A stretch of 64,000 bases of DNA from Chryseobacterium oryctis (GCF_025971925.1 NZ_JAPDHV010000007.1:1-64000), one strand, 5' to 3'. Shown: positions 35,282-44,996, counted from the first letter of the stretch. Program-made: numbers and translations. Notes: a model not told the origin generated them from the letters alone.

Positions 35282-36799
35282 TTAAGATCTTGCTTTTTGT
35301 TTTACATTTCCTAAAATATCAGGGAAGTATAAATCTGCAAGATGATCAAATTCATCACCTCTCATAAACATTGTTGCATCTACTTCTTCGTAAGAACTTT
35401 TACCTGCCGCAGCAATGAGTTCATTACATGTATGAAGCGTATTTTTATGGAAATGATACACTCTTTCCGCTTTATCTGTAACATCCAATCCTTTAATCAA
35501 CATTTTATCTTGTGTTGCAACACCTGTCGGACAATTATTGGAATTACATCTTAATGCCTGAATACAGCCCAAAGAGAACATGAACCCTCTCGCATTGTTA
35601 CACATGTCCGCGCCCATTGCAATTGCTCTCAAAATATCTAAGCTTGTTAAAACTTTTCCACTTGCAATTACTCTTAATTTATTTCTTAAATTATAATTAT
35701 TAAGGGTTCTGTTAACAAAAATCAAAGCAGGTTCCAAAGGCATTCCTACTCCATCTGAGAATTCCGGCGGCGCAGCTCCTGTTCCTCCTTCCGCTCCGTC
35801 AATTGTAATAAAATCCGGATAAATTTTAAGAACATTCATCTGAACACAAATATCTTCAAATTCCTTAGTATCTCCGATACATAATTTAAATCCAATTGGT
35901 TTTCCACCTGAAAGTTCTCTTAATTGCTGAACAAACCTCAATAGTCCTGCTGCATCAGAAAAGGCTGAATGTGAAGGCGGAGAAATAATTGTCACACCAG
36001 GTTGTACGTGTCGGATTTTTGCAATTTCCGGAGTATTTTTCACTCCAGGTAAAACCCCACCATGTCCAGGTTTTGCACCCTGTGATAATTTAATCTCAAT
36101 CATTTTCACATTCGGAAGTGTGGAATATTTTGTAAATAATTCGGGATTAAACTTTCCTTCATCATCTCTACATCCGAAATATCCGGTTCCAATTTGCCAA
36201 CATAAATCACCTCCTTCCAAATGATAAGGAGAAATACCTCCTTCTCCTGTATTATGATAGAAATTACCCTTTTTAGCACCTCTATTTAAAGAAATTTGAG
36301 CTCTGTCACTTAAGGAACCGAAACTCATAGCCGAAATATTCAGTAAAGAAGCATGATAAGGCTGAGTACATTGCTCACCTCCTACCCAAACTCTTGGAAG
36401 TTCCTCTGAAGGAGATTTAGCATAAATAGAATGCTTAATTCCTTCATATTTTCTATGATTCACTTCAAGCTGAGTTCCAAAAGCTACAGTATCACTTAAG
36501 TTTTTAGCACGTCTGTACACCGCAGAACGTTGATTTCTTGGAAATGGTTTTCCATCTGTTTCTCTTTCTATAAAATATTGCTGCATTTCCGGAGAAATAC
36601 TTTCAAAAAAGTATCTGAAATATCCCAAAACCGGAAAATTTCTTAGAATGGCATGTTTTGTCTGGTAAGCATTGTAAACTCCCAACACATAGATTGCGGA
36701 CAAAAGAATGGGTATCCAATAATGCGCTCTGATTAGTAATGCCACTATCCATGTAGCAATCACTAATACAATTCCCCAAGATAAAAACTTATCTCTCAT
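35282..36799 (-). CDS. Membrane-anchored FMN glutamate-synthase-family protein
   Basis: A 505-residue protein with two N-terminal hydrophobic segments (about residues 5-23 and 28-44), followed by the FMN-binding TIM barrel of the GltB family (about 85-490). Hallmarks are SMSFGSLSDRAQISLNRGA, the KLSQGAKPGHGGVLPG loop, TIDGAEGGTGAAPPEFSDG and the cysteine-rich 3Fe-4S segment ending LRCNSNNCPTGVATQ. It lacks the amidotransferase domain, so it is not a complete glutamate synthase. Such stand-alone membrane-bound forms are common in bacteria and have no firmly established reaction. Confidence 0.85.
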   Translation of the reverse strand: MRDKFLSWGIVLVIATWIVALLIRAHYWIPILLSAIYVLGVYNAYQTKHAILRNFPVLGYFRYFFESISPEMQQYFIERETDGKPFPRNQRSAVYRRAKNLSDTVAFGTQLEVNHRKYEGIKHSIYAKSPSEELPRVWVGGEQCTQPYHASLLNISAMSFGSLSDRAQISLNRGAKKGNFYHNTGEGGISPYHLEGGDLCWQIGTGYFGCRDDEGKFNPELFTKYSTLPNVKMIEIKLSQGAKPGHGGVLPGVKNTPEIAKIRHVQPGVTIISPPSHSAFSDAAGLLRFVQQLRELSGGKPIGFKLCIGDTKEFEDICVQMNVLKIYPDFITIDGAEGGTGAAPPEFSDGVGMPLEPALIFVNRTLNNYNLRNKLRVIASGKVLTSLDILRAIAMGADMCNNARGFMFSLGCIQALRCNSNNCPTGVATQDKMLIKGLDVTDKAERVYHFHKNTLHTCNELIAAAGKSSYEEVDATMFMRGDEFDHLADLYFPDILGNVKQKARS

Positions 36800-36851
36800 G
36801 AATGTAATATTTAAAGTTTAAATTAAATTTAGTAGAAATTTTGCAAAGAAA

Positions 36852-38198
36852 CTATGCCTTTGCTAAAAAACTTTCGTAAGAAGACTGCACAGAAACCGTG
36901 CCATCTGACAGTATTTTTTCTAAATTCAAGAATTCTATTTGATTTACAGATGCCTGGTCAAAGTCTTTTTGGACTCTCACATAGTTTTCTGTGAAGCCAA
37001 ACATCTTACCATCTTTGTTTTCGTGTTCCCAAAGTACAGGAAGCGTTTTTCCAAGCTGGGTCTGATAAAATGCCATTTTTTTCTTTTCAGATAAAATTCT
37101 TAGCATTTTATTTCTTTTTTTTCTTTCAAGAATAGGAACAACACCTTCCATATCCACAGCTTCCGTATTTTCTCTTTCAGAATATGTGAAAACGTGCAAA
37201 TAAGTAATCGGAAGTTCATTAAGGAAATTATATGTTTCCAAAAATTTCTCTTCTGTTTCTCCCGGAAATCCAACGATAACATCTACCCCAATTGCTGCAT
37301 CAGGCATTACTTCACGAATTTTCGCAACTCTGTCTTTATACAATTTAGTAAGATAACGACGCTTCATTTTTTTCAACAAATCATCACTTCCCGATTGTAA
37401 CGGAATATGAAAATGAGGTACAAAACTTTTGCTTTTAGAAACAAGTTCTATACTTTCATCTTTCAAAAGATTCGGCTCAATAGAAGAAATACGAATCCTT
37501 TCAATTCCTTCCACTTTATCAAGCTCCGAAATTAAATCTAAAAAGGTATGCTCATGTCTTTTGTTTCCGAATTCTCCTTTTCCGTAATCACCAATATTTA
37601 CTCCGGTAAGAACAATTTCTTTGATATCTTTTTCCGCAATCTCTTTTGCATTTTTCAATACATTTTCAATAGTATCGGAACGAGAAATACCCCTCGCCAA
37701 AGGAATTGTACAATAGGTACATTTGTAATCGCAACCATCCTGAACTTTCAGAAAAGCTCTAGTTCTGTCACCAATGGAATAGCTTCCGATAAAGAAGTCT
37801 GTTTCTTCAATTTCACAAGAGTGAACAATACCTTGATTTTCTGATTTTTCCAAATCATCAAGATAGCTCAAAATATTGAATTTTTCTTTGGCTCCTAAAA
37901 CCAAATCAACCCCTTCAATTTGCGAAATTTCTTCAGGTTTCAACTGAGCGTAGCAACCGACAATAACCACCAAACCATCGGGATTGGCTTTCATTGCTCT
38001 TTTCACATGAAGTTTACATTCACGGTCTGCATTTTCGGTTACAGAACAAGTATTGATTATATAAACGTTGGCTTTATCATCAAAACTCACCTTTTCATAA
38101 CCAGCATCTGTTAATTGACGGGCAATAGTAGATGTTTCCGCAAAGTTTAATTTGCAGCCAAGTGTATGAAATGCGGCAGTCCTGTGAAAAGTTGACAT
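36852..38198 (-). CDS. mtaB: tRNA t6A37 methylthiotransferase MtaB
   Basis: About 448 residues. The frame extends to 38282, but the Met at 38198 opens MSTFHRTAAFHTLGCKLNFAE, the conserved UPF0004 start with the first cluster Cys (LGCKLN). The second and third (NTCSVTENAD, VVGCYAQ) follow. The radical-SAM motif is CDYKCTYCTIP near 155 and a TRAM domain closes the protein. MtaB methylthiolates t6A37 in tRNAs reading ANN codons. LGCKLN and the absence of the MiaB/RimO signatures support MtaB. A TATCTTTG -7-like box lies at 38232-38225, about 27 bp before the start. Confidence 0.92.
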   Translation of the reverse strand: MSTFHRTAAFHTLGCKLNFAETSTIARQLTDAGYEKVSFDDKANVYIINTCSVTENADRECKLHVKRAMKANPDGLVVIVGCYAQLKPEEISQIEGVDLVLGAKEKFNILSYLDDLEKSENQGIVHSCEIEETDFFIGSYSIGDRTRAFLKVQDGCDYKCTYCTIPLARGISRSDTIENVLKNAKEIAEKDIKEIVLTGVNIGDYGKGEFGNKRHEHTFLDLISELDKVEGIERIRISSIEPNLLKDESIELVSKSKSFVPHFHIPLQSGSDDLLKKMKRRYLTKLYKDRVAKIREVMPDAAIGVDVIVGFPGETEEKFLETYNFLNELPITYLHVFTYSERENTEAVDMEGVVPILERKKRNKMLRILSEKKKMAFYQTQLGKTLPVLWEHENKDGKMFGFTENYVRVQKDFDQASVNQIEFLNLEKILSDGTVSVQSSYESFLAKA

Positions 38199-38265
38199 TT
38201 GTGTACTCCTGAATTTTATGGGTGCAAAGATAGTAATTTTAATATGATTTTTAAACTGATTAAAA

Positions 38266-38937
38266 CTATTGTTTGTATTCATCTCGAACTTCAGGACTGT
38301 TTTGAAAGCAAACAGGAGAAGAATTACAGTTAAAATCTTCTTCCGAAGAATTTGTTTTAATCTTTTCTACATCTTGTTTCTGTAAGTCCTCAATACATTT
38401 CTCCCGAATTTCCCACACCTCATCCAATGTATATTTTATTCCTTTTTCAACTAACCATTCTTCAAGATACTTTTTATGAAGTAATATTTTCTCAGAGCTT
38501 ATCTGATTGTATTCTATTTCGGTTTCAAGTAAAATTTTTTGCTCAAAATTTTTATAACTTGAATTAGGTTTAGTAAAGTCAAAATACTGATTATCAATTT
38601 TCAAATAATTGTGTGCTTCAGGAATGTATTTAAGCTGATATTTATCTAAAGTATTTTTTATTGAAGGAGCATATTCTGCATCCATTTTAAAAATTCCAAG
38701 CATTAGTTTTACATTTTCCTGATTGTTTTCAAGTGCTAATTTTCTTAATACTGCATGTTTTGTACTGCAAGTTCCTCCGTTATCATCAAAAACACATGTT
38801 ATATTATCTTTATTCTGATTTCTTTTATAGGGCAATTCAGCGATGAAGTTACAAGCAGAAGAAAATTTAGAAATATCGAATTCCGAGAATCTTTTAGAAA
38901 CAATTCCTTTATCTTTATCTATGTTAAAATCATTCAT
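38266..38937 (-). CDS. Transglutaminase-like cysteine protein
   Basis: A 223-residue soluble protein that I do not know by name. It shows the spacing of a papain/transglutaminase-type triad: Cys57 in GGTCSTKHAVLRKLALEN, His109 in IPEAHNYL and Asp120 in QYFDFTKP. The Cys at a helix start, His before a strand and Asp at the next strand are the order seen in transglutaminase-core proteins. The C-terminal part (about 150-223) is helical and Cys-containing but not conserved-looking. It ends just upstream of mtaB and starts 6 bp after the DinB-like gene, so the last two are likely co-transcribed. Confidence 0.55.
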   Translation of the reverse strand: MNDFNIDKDKGIVSKRFSEFDISKFSSACNFIAELPYKRNQNKDNITCVFDDNGGTCSTKHAVLRKLALENNQENVKLMLGIFKMDAEYAPSIKNTLDKYQLKYIPEAHNYLKIDNQYFDFTKPNSSYKNFEQKILLETEIEYNQISSEKILLHKKYLEEWLVEKGIKYTLDEVWEIREKCIEDLQKQDVEKIKTNSSEEDFNCNSSPVCFQNSPEVRDEYKQ

Positions 38938-38943
38938 TATCTG

Positions 38944-39468
38944 TTATTTTTCTCCTGAAATTTTATTTTTCATTTCATTATTAAAGTCCTCAGATTTATT
39001 TCTTGCAATAGAAAGAGTCTTCCAATCATCATCTTTCAACATTTTTGCAATATAAACAATCTGCCCGATGTGATACGGATAATGAGCCAATTGACGAAAA
39101 ATCGCATCAATCACCGAATGTGGTTCAGTTCTTATATAAATCGTCGAATATAAATTTTCATCATTGATTTGCTCTAGAGCATCAAAAAGACATTTCCAAC
39201 CTTTTTCCCAATATTCTAAAACTTCCTGTTTTGTTTTAAAAGTATTTATAAATTCTTCATCACGGTTTCGCCATGATTTTTCTCCATCTTCTGTCAGAAA
39301 ATTCGTCCATCTTGACAGCATATTTCCCGCAATATGCTTTACAATAATAGCTATCGAATTACTTTCTTCGTTATACTGCCAAAAAAACTGCTCATCTGAA
39401 AGTTGCTTAAACGACTTATCACCAAGTATTTTATAATACTCAAAACGTTTTATGAATAAATCTTTCAT
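38944..39468 (-). CDS. DinB-superfamily protein (DUF1572)
   Basis: A 174-residue four-helix-bundle protein. The DUF1572/DinB pattern is visible: an early helix with LSDEQFFWQYNEESNSIAII, VKHIAGNMLSRW (metal-ligand-type His), and a C-terminal RQLAHYPYHIGQIVYIAKML with two further His. These three His positions match the DinB metal site. DinB-like enzymes include thiol-dependent transferases (such as bacillithiol transferases), but the function of DUF1572 is unknown. First gene of a two-gene unit with the transglutaminase-like gene. Confidence 0.8.
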   Translation of the reverse strand: MKDLFIKRFEYYKILGDKSFKQLSDEQFFWQYNEESNSIAIIVKHIAGNMLSRWTNFLTEDGEKSWRNRDEEFINTFKTKQEVLEYWEKGWKCLFDALEQINDENLYSTIYIRTEPHSVIDAIFRQLAHYPYHIGQIVYIAKMLKDDDWKTLSIARNKSEDFNNEMKNKISGEK

Positions 39469-39507
39469 AATTAAAATTTAGCTATTCAATTTAAAAACTT
39501 TAAAAAT

Positions 39508-39537
39508 AAAAAACCGCCATTTTTATGACGGTTTTTC
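39508..39537 (-). terminator. Terminator of the T9SS cargo gene
   Basis: The hairpin AAAAACCGCCAT / ATGACGGTTTTT has one mismatch and a short T-rich loop. It lies 17 bp downstream of the stop at 39554 (minus strand) and is followed there by a T-run. Confidence 0.6.
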
Positions 39538-39553
39538 TATCTTAATTATAAAT

Positions 39554-41650
39554 TTAATCTCTATTCTTTACCATTACCCATCCGGAATATTTAATTTGGG
39601 TATTCTTTTTATCATTTTCATTCCATGATATAGAATACCAGTATGTTCCTGTCGGAATTTTCTTTCCTGCCATGGTTCCGTCCCATTTGTATCCGCGGAA
39701 TTTATCCACGTGGAAAACTTTATTTCCATATCTGTCAAAAATATCAAACACAAGATTCTGCTTATTTCCTAAAGCTGAATAATCAATAATATCATTTACC
39801 CCATCTCCATTTGGCGTAATGACATTAGTAAGATTTGGCACAACAATGTTTACATTAATAGGCTCACAATCATAAGCGTCTTTTACATAAACGATATGAT
39901 CTCCTCTTGAAACATTATTAAACACATTAGAATCTTGCCAGTTTACATTATCCATAGAATATTTGTACGGCGCAGTACCACCAATTACATTTACAGTCAC
40001 GGTGTTAGTTGAAATATCAATGCTTGAAATAACAGGTTGTTCAGAAGGATTCACTTTCACGGTTTGTGTAACGACACAATCTCCTGTTTTCAGTTTCACC
40101 CAATAGATTCCAACCCCAACATTGTCGATAGATTGAGTCGTTGCTCCTGTACTCCACTGATATCCATTAAATCCTGGCCCTGCATCCAATGTAGTTTTGT
40201 CTTCAATACAAATCGTTTTGTCTTTTAATACAGAAGAATAAACTGAAGGTATCACATTTAAAGTTACTTTGGCTATAGCATAACATCCGTTTCCGTTGAT
40301 TACTTTTATATACGCTACACCATTTGGTGCAATATAATTCGCTGGTGCCAATATTTCGTTTGTTCCATTAATCGCATCGGCTAATGATGGATAATATTTT
40401 TTCGTCATTCCTATTTGCGAATTCACTAAAGCCGTCGTAAGATTGAAAGAAGCTGTTGAAGGATTATTTTCTATAGAACAAGACCTTAAAATAGCCTCAG
40501 TTACAGTAACAACAGGATGAAAATTGAGAGTAATAACCGCAGTTCCTACGCATCCGTATTGAGATGTTATTTTCACATATGTTGCTCCTTCCGCAGAAAC
40601 ATATGATGTTGGCGTCAAAATCTCATTAGTTCCCGCATTAAGGTCACCTAATGAAGGGTAATATTTTTTAGTTGCCGTAGGGTCTGCAAAAACAGCCGCC
40701 GTTGTAAGATCAAATGTTGCAGTTCCTGCATTGTTATTATTACAACCATACATCGTTACATTAGTTCCTGTAATCGTTCCTTGCTTAAATTTAAAAGCAC
40801 CTACCTGTCTACAAGAATTAATAGGATTATTCGGGTTTGCCGGATCCTGATAATGTATGCTATAATAATATGTTGCAGTTGTACTTACTGTCTGTGGAGT
40901 TAAAATAGGATTAGCTCCAGAAAGCGCATCATTTTGAGAGGTATGATAACTTATCACAAAATTCGGATTTCCATTCAAAATACCTGTTGATAAGCTATTA
41001 AAATCAAAAATTGTAGGATTGTTACACACAATTATTTCTCTCGGATCTGCAGGATTAGCCGCCGGATTTCCTGGAGGACTAAAAGGATGTGGCTGGATTG
41101 CAGGATCTGTGAATGGCGATGCCAATGTTGCCGTCCCTCCCCAAGTTAAAGAGAACGGAGCGGTTGTAGTACTTCCTGCTCCCACCCAATTATCTATGTA
41201 CAAATAATAAGTTTGTCCTGGCAAAACATCCAGATATTTACAATAAGGAGTCAAAGAGCCACCTGCCGCATTGGTAATTGTGCTCGTCAGATTTAATCCT
41301 GTAGAAGCACCAACCCCGATGACTGTTGCTGCATTACAACGTATTGGGGCTCCCAAACTTCCGCAGGTAACATTCGGACCGTAAATTGCCCAATCATAAT
41401 CTGCACCCGGATCCGTAGGAACCAAATCAAAAGTCAGTGTTCCACCAGTAGCGATAGTAATTTTATACCATATTGAGTTATGCTCACCCGTTGATAAGCA
41501 CCCACCTAAGCTTTCATTTACAGCACCAATTCCTGTAGGAGAATAGGTAATACTAGAGTTTCCACAAACAGACAATGCAGATGTACAATCTGCCTGTGAA
41601 AAAAATGTTTGCGAAAGAAGTAATAGGAAAAACAGTAAAGATTTTTTCAT
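39554..41650 (-). CDS. T9SS type B secreted surface protein
   Basis: A 698-residue exported protein with signal MKKSLLFFLLLLSQTFFSQ. Region 20-170 is a beta-sandwich of the type that opens many flavobacterial adhesins (HNSIWYKITIATGGTLTFDLVP). Two repeats near 300-460 share the phrase TKKYYPSLxDxxxGTNEILxPxxY, and an Ig-like/SprB-like segment follows (about 470-610). The last about 85 residues are the gliding-motility-associated C-terminal domain (VITPNGDGVNDIIDY, WDGTMAGKKIPTGTYWYSI), the type B signal for export by the T9SS encoded by gldKLMN. Likely a cell-surface adhesin; ligand unknown. Confidence 0.9.
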   Translation of the reverse strand: MKKSLLFFLLLLSQTFFSQADCTSALSVCGNSSITYSPTGIGAVNESLGGCLSTGEHNSIWYKITIATGGTLTFDLVPTDPGADYDWAIYGPNVTCGSLGAPIRCNAATVIGVGASTGLNLTSTITNAAGGSLTPYCKYLDVLPGQTYYLYIDNWVGAGSTTTAPFSLTWGGTATLASPFTDPAIQPHPFSPPGNPAANPADPREIIVCNNPTIFDFNSLSTGILNGNPNFVISYHTSQNDALSGANPILTPQTVSTTATYYYSIHYQDPANPNNPINSCRQVGAFKFKQGTITGTNVTMYGCNNNNAGTATFDLTTAAVFADPTATKKYYPSLGDLNAGTNEILTPTSYVSAEGATYVKITSQYGCVGTAVITLNFHPVVTVTEAILRSCSIENNPSTASFNLTTALVNSQIGMTKKYYPSLADAINGTNEILAPANYIAPNGVAYIKVINGNGCYAIAKVTLNVIPSVYSSVLKDKTICIEDKTTLDAGPGFNGYQWSTGATTQSIDNVGVGIYWVKLKTGDCVVTQTVKVNPSEQPVISSIDISTNTVTVNVIGGTAPYKYSMDNVNWQDSNVFNNVSRGDHIVYVKDAYDCEPINVNIVVPNLTNVITPNGDGVNDIIDYSALGNKQNLVFDIFDRYGNKVFHVDKFRGYKWDGTMAGKKIPTGTYWYSISWNENDKKNTQIKYSGWVMVKNRD

Positions 41651-41802
41651 ATATTTTTCTCAAAGGTTATTAAAGTTTATGGTGTATAATGAATATCAAA
41701 TATAAACATTTTTCAATAAAAAACAATAATACCCAGAAAAAGCAATGAATTAAAGCGTAAAATATAAAAATTATTAAAAATTCAAAAACAAAACAACGAA
41801 AA

Positions 41803-42600
41803 CTATTTAATACTTATAATATTTCCACATAGATTTTCTAAATGAAAAATTTTATGAAAAGGGCTTTTCACCTCACGCAAATGTTCTTTATTTTGTATAA
41901 AAGTGTACCGTGATGCAATAGAGTTCATATCCGAAACAATAACCAGCCAACATTCGTCAACAGAGCTGTCATAGTAAGGAAATTTTTCATTTTTCTTTTC
42001 AATTAATTCCAGAATTTTCTCCGAACACAACTCATCAAAAAGATTCATATTATACTCATGGGTAATAAAAACATTTCTACGATGGAAAGATTTTCGCAAA
42101 CTTTTCACACAACCAATGGCTTTTCTTTTTTTGATGCTTTTGTAAATATTCAGGATAATTTCTTCATGATTTTCCAAAGTATCTAACTTAATATTGGGGT
42201 AGAATTCTAAAAAATAAACACCACGATATTTCGTAGTGTCTTCTTGCTCTAATAGTATTTCTGCCTGACGGAAAATTTTATTCAAATTGCTTTCAACCTT
42301 TTTCATTTCAAGGTGATTGATAACTTCAGTTAATTCAATTCCTATTTTTTTATCGTTGAATTTTGCAATAAAATCGGGGCTCTCACAAGTTAAATTCTCA
42401 AACTTAACTTCCGGAAAATGGTGCATAAAAGAATTCAGCAATAAAATCTCTGCCTTTTTCTTGTATTTATCACGATCATGGAGCGGAGATTCATCTATTG
42501 TACGATAATACTTCTCTATCGGCTTTTTTTTCAAATGTCGATTCAGATAGTATAAACTCAGATTCTTGATTAAATCTTCATCAGAAAATGCTTTTTTCAT
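41803..42600 (-). CDS. Putative PD-(D/E)XK nuclease-fold protein
   Basis: A 265-residue soluble, basic protein of no named family. Residues 70-92 carry a restriction-endonuclease-like core: Asp76 (ESPDFIAKF), then a strand with Glu89-x-Thr (GIELTEV), with a helix containing Glu51 before it. The D-x12-E-x-T pattern on two adjacent strands fits PD-(D/E)XK folds in which the last Lys is replaced. The helical C-terminal half has no clear motif. It stands alone, with no methylase or partner nearby, so a housekeeping DNA role or an orphan defence gene are both possible. Confidence 0.45.
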   Translation of the reverse strand: MKKAFSDEDLIKNLSLYYLNRHLKKKPIEKYYRTIDESPLHDRDKYKKKAEILLLNSFMHHFPEVKFENLTCESPDFIAKFNDKKIGIELTEVINHLEMKKVESNLNKIFRQAEILLEQEDTTKYRGVYFLEFYPNIKLDTLENHEEIILNIYKSIKKRKAIGCVKSLRKSFHRRNVFITHEYNMNLFDELCSEKILELIEKKNEKFPYYDSSVDECWLVIVSDMNSIASRYTFIQNKEHLREVKSPFHKIFHLENLCGNIISIK

Positions 42601-42755
42601 AATATGAAGTTTTTGATTATCAAAAATTTACACCTTAAAGTTAGTTAAAAAAACTATTCAAAGAATGCTTTTTAAGTTAATTTATCATATAATTAATGTA
42701 GAGTTTATTTCTGTAAATTTATACCTTTACCCCCTCAAATTTTAAACTACATTTT

Positions 42756-44414
42756 ATGGATTTTAAAAACTTTAAAATACCGTATAGTATTAATCCTCAA
42801 TACTCTAAAAAAGTTGCTTATTTTTCAATGGAATTCGCTATTGAGCAGGTTCTAAAAATATATTCGGGAGGTTTAGGCTTTTTAGCAGGTTCTCATATGA
42901 GAAGTGCTTACAACCTTAAACAAGATCTTATCGGAATCGGTATTCTTTGGAAATTCGGCTATTATGACCAGGCAAGAAATCACGACCAGACTTTACAGCC
43001 GACATGGACTAAAAAAATGTACAGCTTTCTTGAAGATACAGACATAAAATTCCAAATTGAAATCCACAGCGCACCTGTTTGGGTAAAGGTATGGTATCTT
43101 GATCCCGAGATTTTCAATACAGCACCCATGTTTTTCCTTTCTACAGATGTTCCTGAGAACGATCATCTTTCAAAAACAATCTGTCATAAGCTATACGACG
43201 CCAACGAATCTACAAAATTAGCACAGTACATCTTATTAGGAAAAGGAGGAGCAAAATTATTGGATGAAATGAATATTGAAAGAGACATTTATCATCTGAA
43301 CGAGGCTCATGGACTACCTGCCGCTTTCCATTTGCTAAAAAAATATAATGGAGATTTAAACCAAGTAAAAGAGAAACTGGTTTTTACCACTCATACACCT
43401 GAAGAAGCCGGAAATGAAAAACATAATTTAAAATTATGCTACGATATGTCTTATTTTTCGGGATTCAGCATGGAAGATGTTAAAAACATTGAAGGAGCAG
43501 ACGACGACCGTTTCAATCACTCGCTTTGTGCTCTGAAAATGGCTAAAATCGCCAACGGAGTTTCTCAGCTTCATGGTGAAGTTTCAAGAGCGATGTGGAG
43601 TAAATATCCCGGAATCTGCGAAATAAAATCAATCACCAATGCTCAAGAATTTAAATATTGGGCAGACAAACCACTTTACAATGCTAAAGATGAAAATAAT
43701 GAAACGTTGTTTGATTATCGCAAAAAGCATTTGAAAAAGAGACTTTTCAAAATCGTAGCCGACCAAACAGGAAATTTATTCAATCCTAATATTTTCACCA
43801 TTGTTTGGGCAAGAAGATTTGCAGGTTACAAACGTGCAGATTTTTTACTGCAAGACAAAGAAAGATTCTACCGATTATTAAACAATCCTAAATATCCCGT
43901 ACAAATTATTTGGGCAGGAAAACCTTATCCAATGGATTATTCTGCGATTTCTACATTCAATACATTGGTTGAAGAAAGTAAAAATCATAAAAATATGGCT
44001 GTGCTTACAGGCTATGAACTTTCATTAAGCAAATCATTAAAACAAGGTTCAGATTTATGGCTAAATAACCCAAGAGTTCCGAGAGAAGCTTCAGGAACTT
44101 CAGGAATGACGGCTTCTATGAACGGTTCGGTAAACCTTTCAACAGACGACGGATGGATTCCTGAATTTGCAAAACACGGAGAAAATTCATTCGTTGTTCC
44201 CAAAGCAGATTATATGAATATGAGTGTTTACGAGCAAGACAACTATGATTTAAACAAATTATATGAAATCTTAGAAAATGAAATTCTTCCAACATATTAC
44301 GACAATCCTGATAAATGGAGAAAAATTCAGTATAACGCAATGGTTGACGTAAAAGATCAATTCAACAGCGACAGAATGGCTGACGAATACTATACAACGC
44401 TTTATAGCTATTAA
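42756..44414 (+). CDS. Alpha-glucan phosphorylase-like protein lacking the PLP lysine
   Basis: A 552-residue GT35-type protein (short alpha-glucan phosphorylase class). It has KVAYFSMEFAIE near the start, YHLNEAHGLPAAF (the NEAH substrate motif) near 190, WARRFAGYKRADF near 350 and SGTSGMTASMNGSVNLS near 446. In classical phosphorylases the residue after GM/NM here is the lysine that binds pyridoxal phosphate (S-G-T-x-x-M-K). In this gene it is Thr452 (codon ACG). Either the enzyme works differently or it is a glucan-binding paralogue. Transcribed alone. Confidence 0.8.
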   Translation: MDFKNFKIPYSINPQYSKKVAYFSMEFAIEQVLKIYSGGLGFLAGSHMRSAYNLKQDLIGIGILWKFGYYDQARNHDQTLQPTWTKKMYSFLEDTDIKFQIEIHSAPVWVKVWYLDPEIFNTAPMFFLSTDVPENDHLSKTICHKLYDANESTKLAQYILLGKGGAKLLDEMNIERDIYHLNEAHGLPAAFHLLKKYNGDLNQVKEKLVFTTHTPEEAGNEKHNLKLCYDMSYFSGFSMEDVKNIEGADDDRFNHSLCALKMAKIANGVSQLHGEVSRAMWSKYPGICEIKSITNAQEFKYWADKPLYNAKDENNETLFDYRKKHLKKRLFKIVADQTGNLFNPNIFTIVWARRFAGYKRADFLLQDKERFYRLLNNPKYPVQIIWAGKPYPMDYSAISTFNTLVEESKNHKNMAVLTGYELSLSKSLKQGSDLWLNNPRVPREASGTSGMTASMNGSVNLSTDDGWIPEFAKHGENSFVVPKADYMNMSVYEQDNYDLNKLYEILENEILPTYYDNPDKWRKIQYNAMVDVKDQFNSDRMADEYYTTLYSY

Positions 44415-44417
44415 ATT

Positions 44418-44450
44418 AAAAAATCCGTGAAAAATTTTCACGGATTTTTT
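44418..44450. terminator. Strong terminator after the phosphorylase-like gene
   Basis: A stem of about 15 bp (AAAAAATCCGTGAAA paired with TTTCACGGATTTTTT), a tiny loop and flanking A/T runs on both sides. It lies 4 bp after the stop and also works for the convergent gene ending at 44523. Confidence 0.85.
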
Positions 44451-44522
44451 ATTTTGATTAGTATAAATCTTTTCTTTTTATATTCTCACCCAAAACATTT
44501 TATTTTATGCAAGATAAAAACT

Positions 44523-44996
44523 TTAAGGTTTTGGCAATGCAACTCCTATTTCATAGACTTTAGCATGTTTTAGATATTTGGACCGTTCTCTGGAAGTCAC
44601 CGATTCAAAATGATCATTTTTAATCACAATAATAGGATCTTCTACATTCTCAATCTCAAAATTAGCAAAATATCTTTCTTCGAAACTAGCTTTGTCTTGA
44701 TTGGCTTTTATTTTCTGTAATTCATCAGCATATTGCCTAAACCCAGGATCTGAAGAGTGAATAAATTTATACTCATTACCTGCATCTACAAAATAATGCA
44801 GCTTTTTCTCTAAAAGTCCTGCTTCATTGGTAATCTGAGGATTATCATTTCCATCCTTAAACCCCACTTCTACAAGTGTACCACCTTTTGCTTTGGCACA
44901 GTCTTCAGCATCTTTAAAGCCGGAAAAACCCGTATAAACAATCTGATTATTTAATTCATAACGATTCAACTTCTGATTATATGCATTTGTTTCCAT
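44523..44996 (-). CDS. Unknown small soluble protein
   Basis: A 157-residue hydrophilic protein without signal peptide or membrane segment. It starts with a short beta-rich part (YELNNQIVYTGFSGFKDAEDCAKAKGG) and ends ALPKP; the only Cys is near residue 33. I do not recognise a family. It stands alone between two terminators (44418-44450 and the terminator near 45104). Confidence 0.5.
   Translation of the reverse strand: METNAYNQKLNRYELNNQIVYTGFSGFKDAEDCAKAKGGTLVEVGFKDGNDNPQITNEAGLLEKKLHYFVDAGNEYKFIHSSDPGFRQYADELQKIKANQDKASFEERYFANFEIENVEDPIIVIKNDHFESVTSRERSKYLKHAKVYEIGVALPKP

Noticed and set aside
35282..36799. Complete glutamate synthase large subunit
   Set aside because: The amidotransferase and C-terminal domains are missing and a membrane anchor is present; only the FMN barrel family can be claimed.
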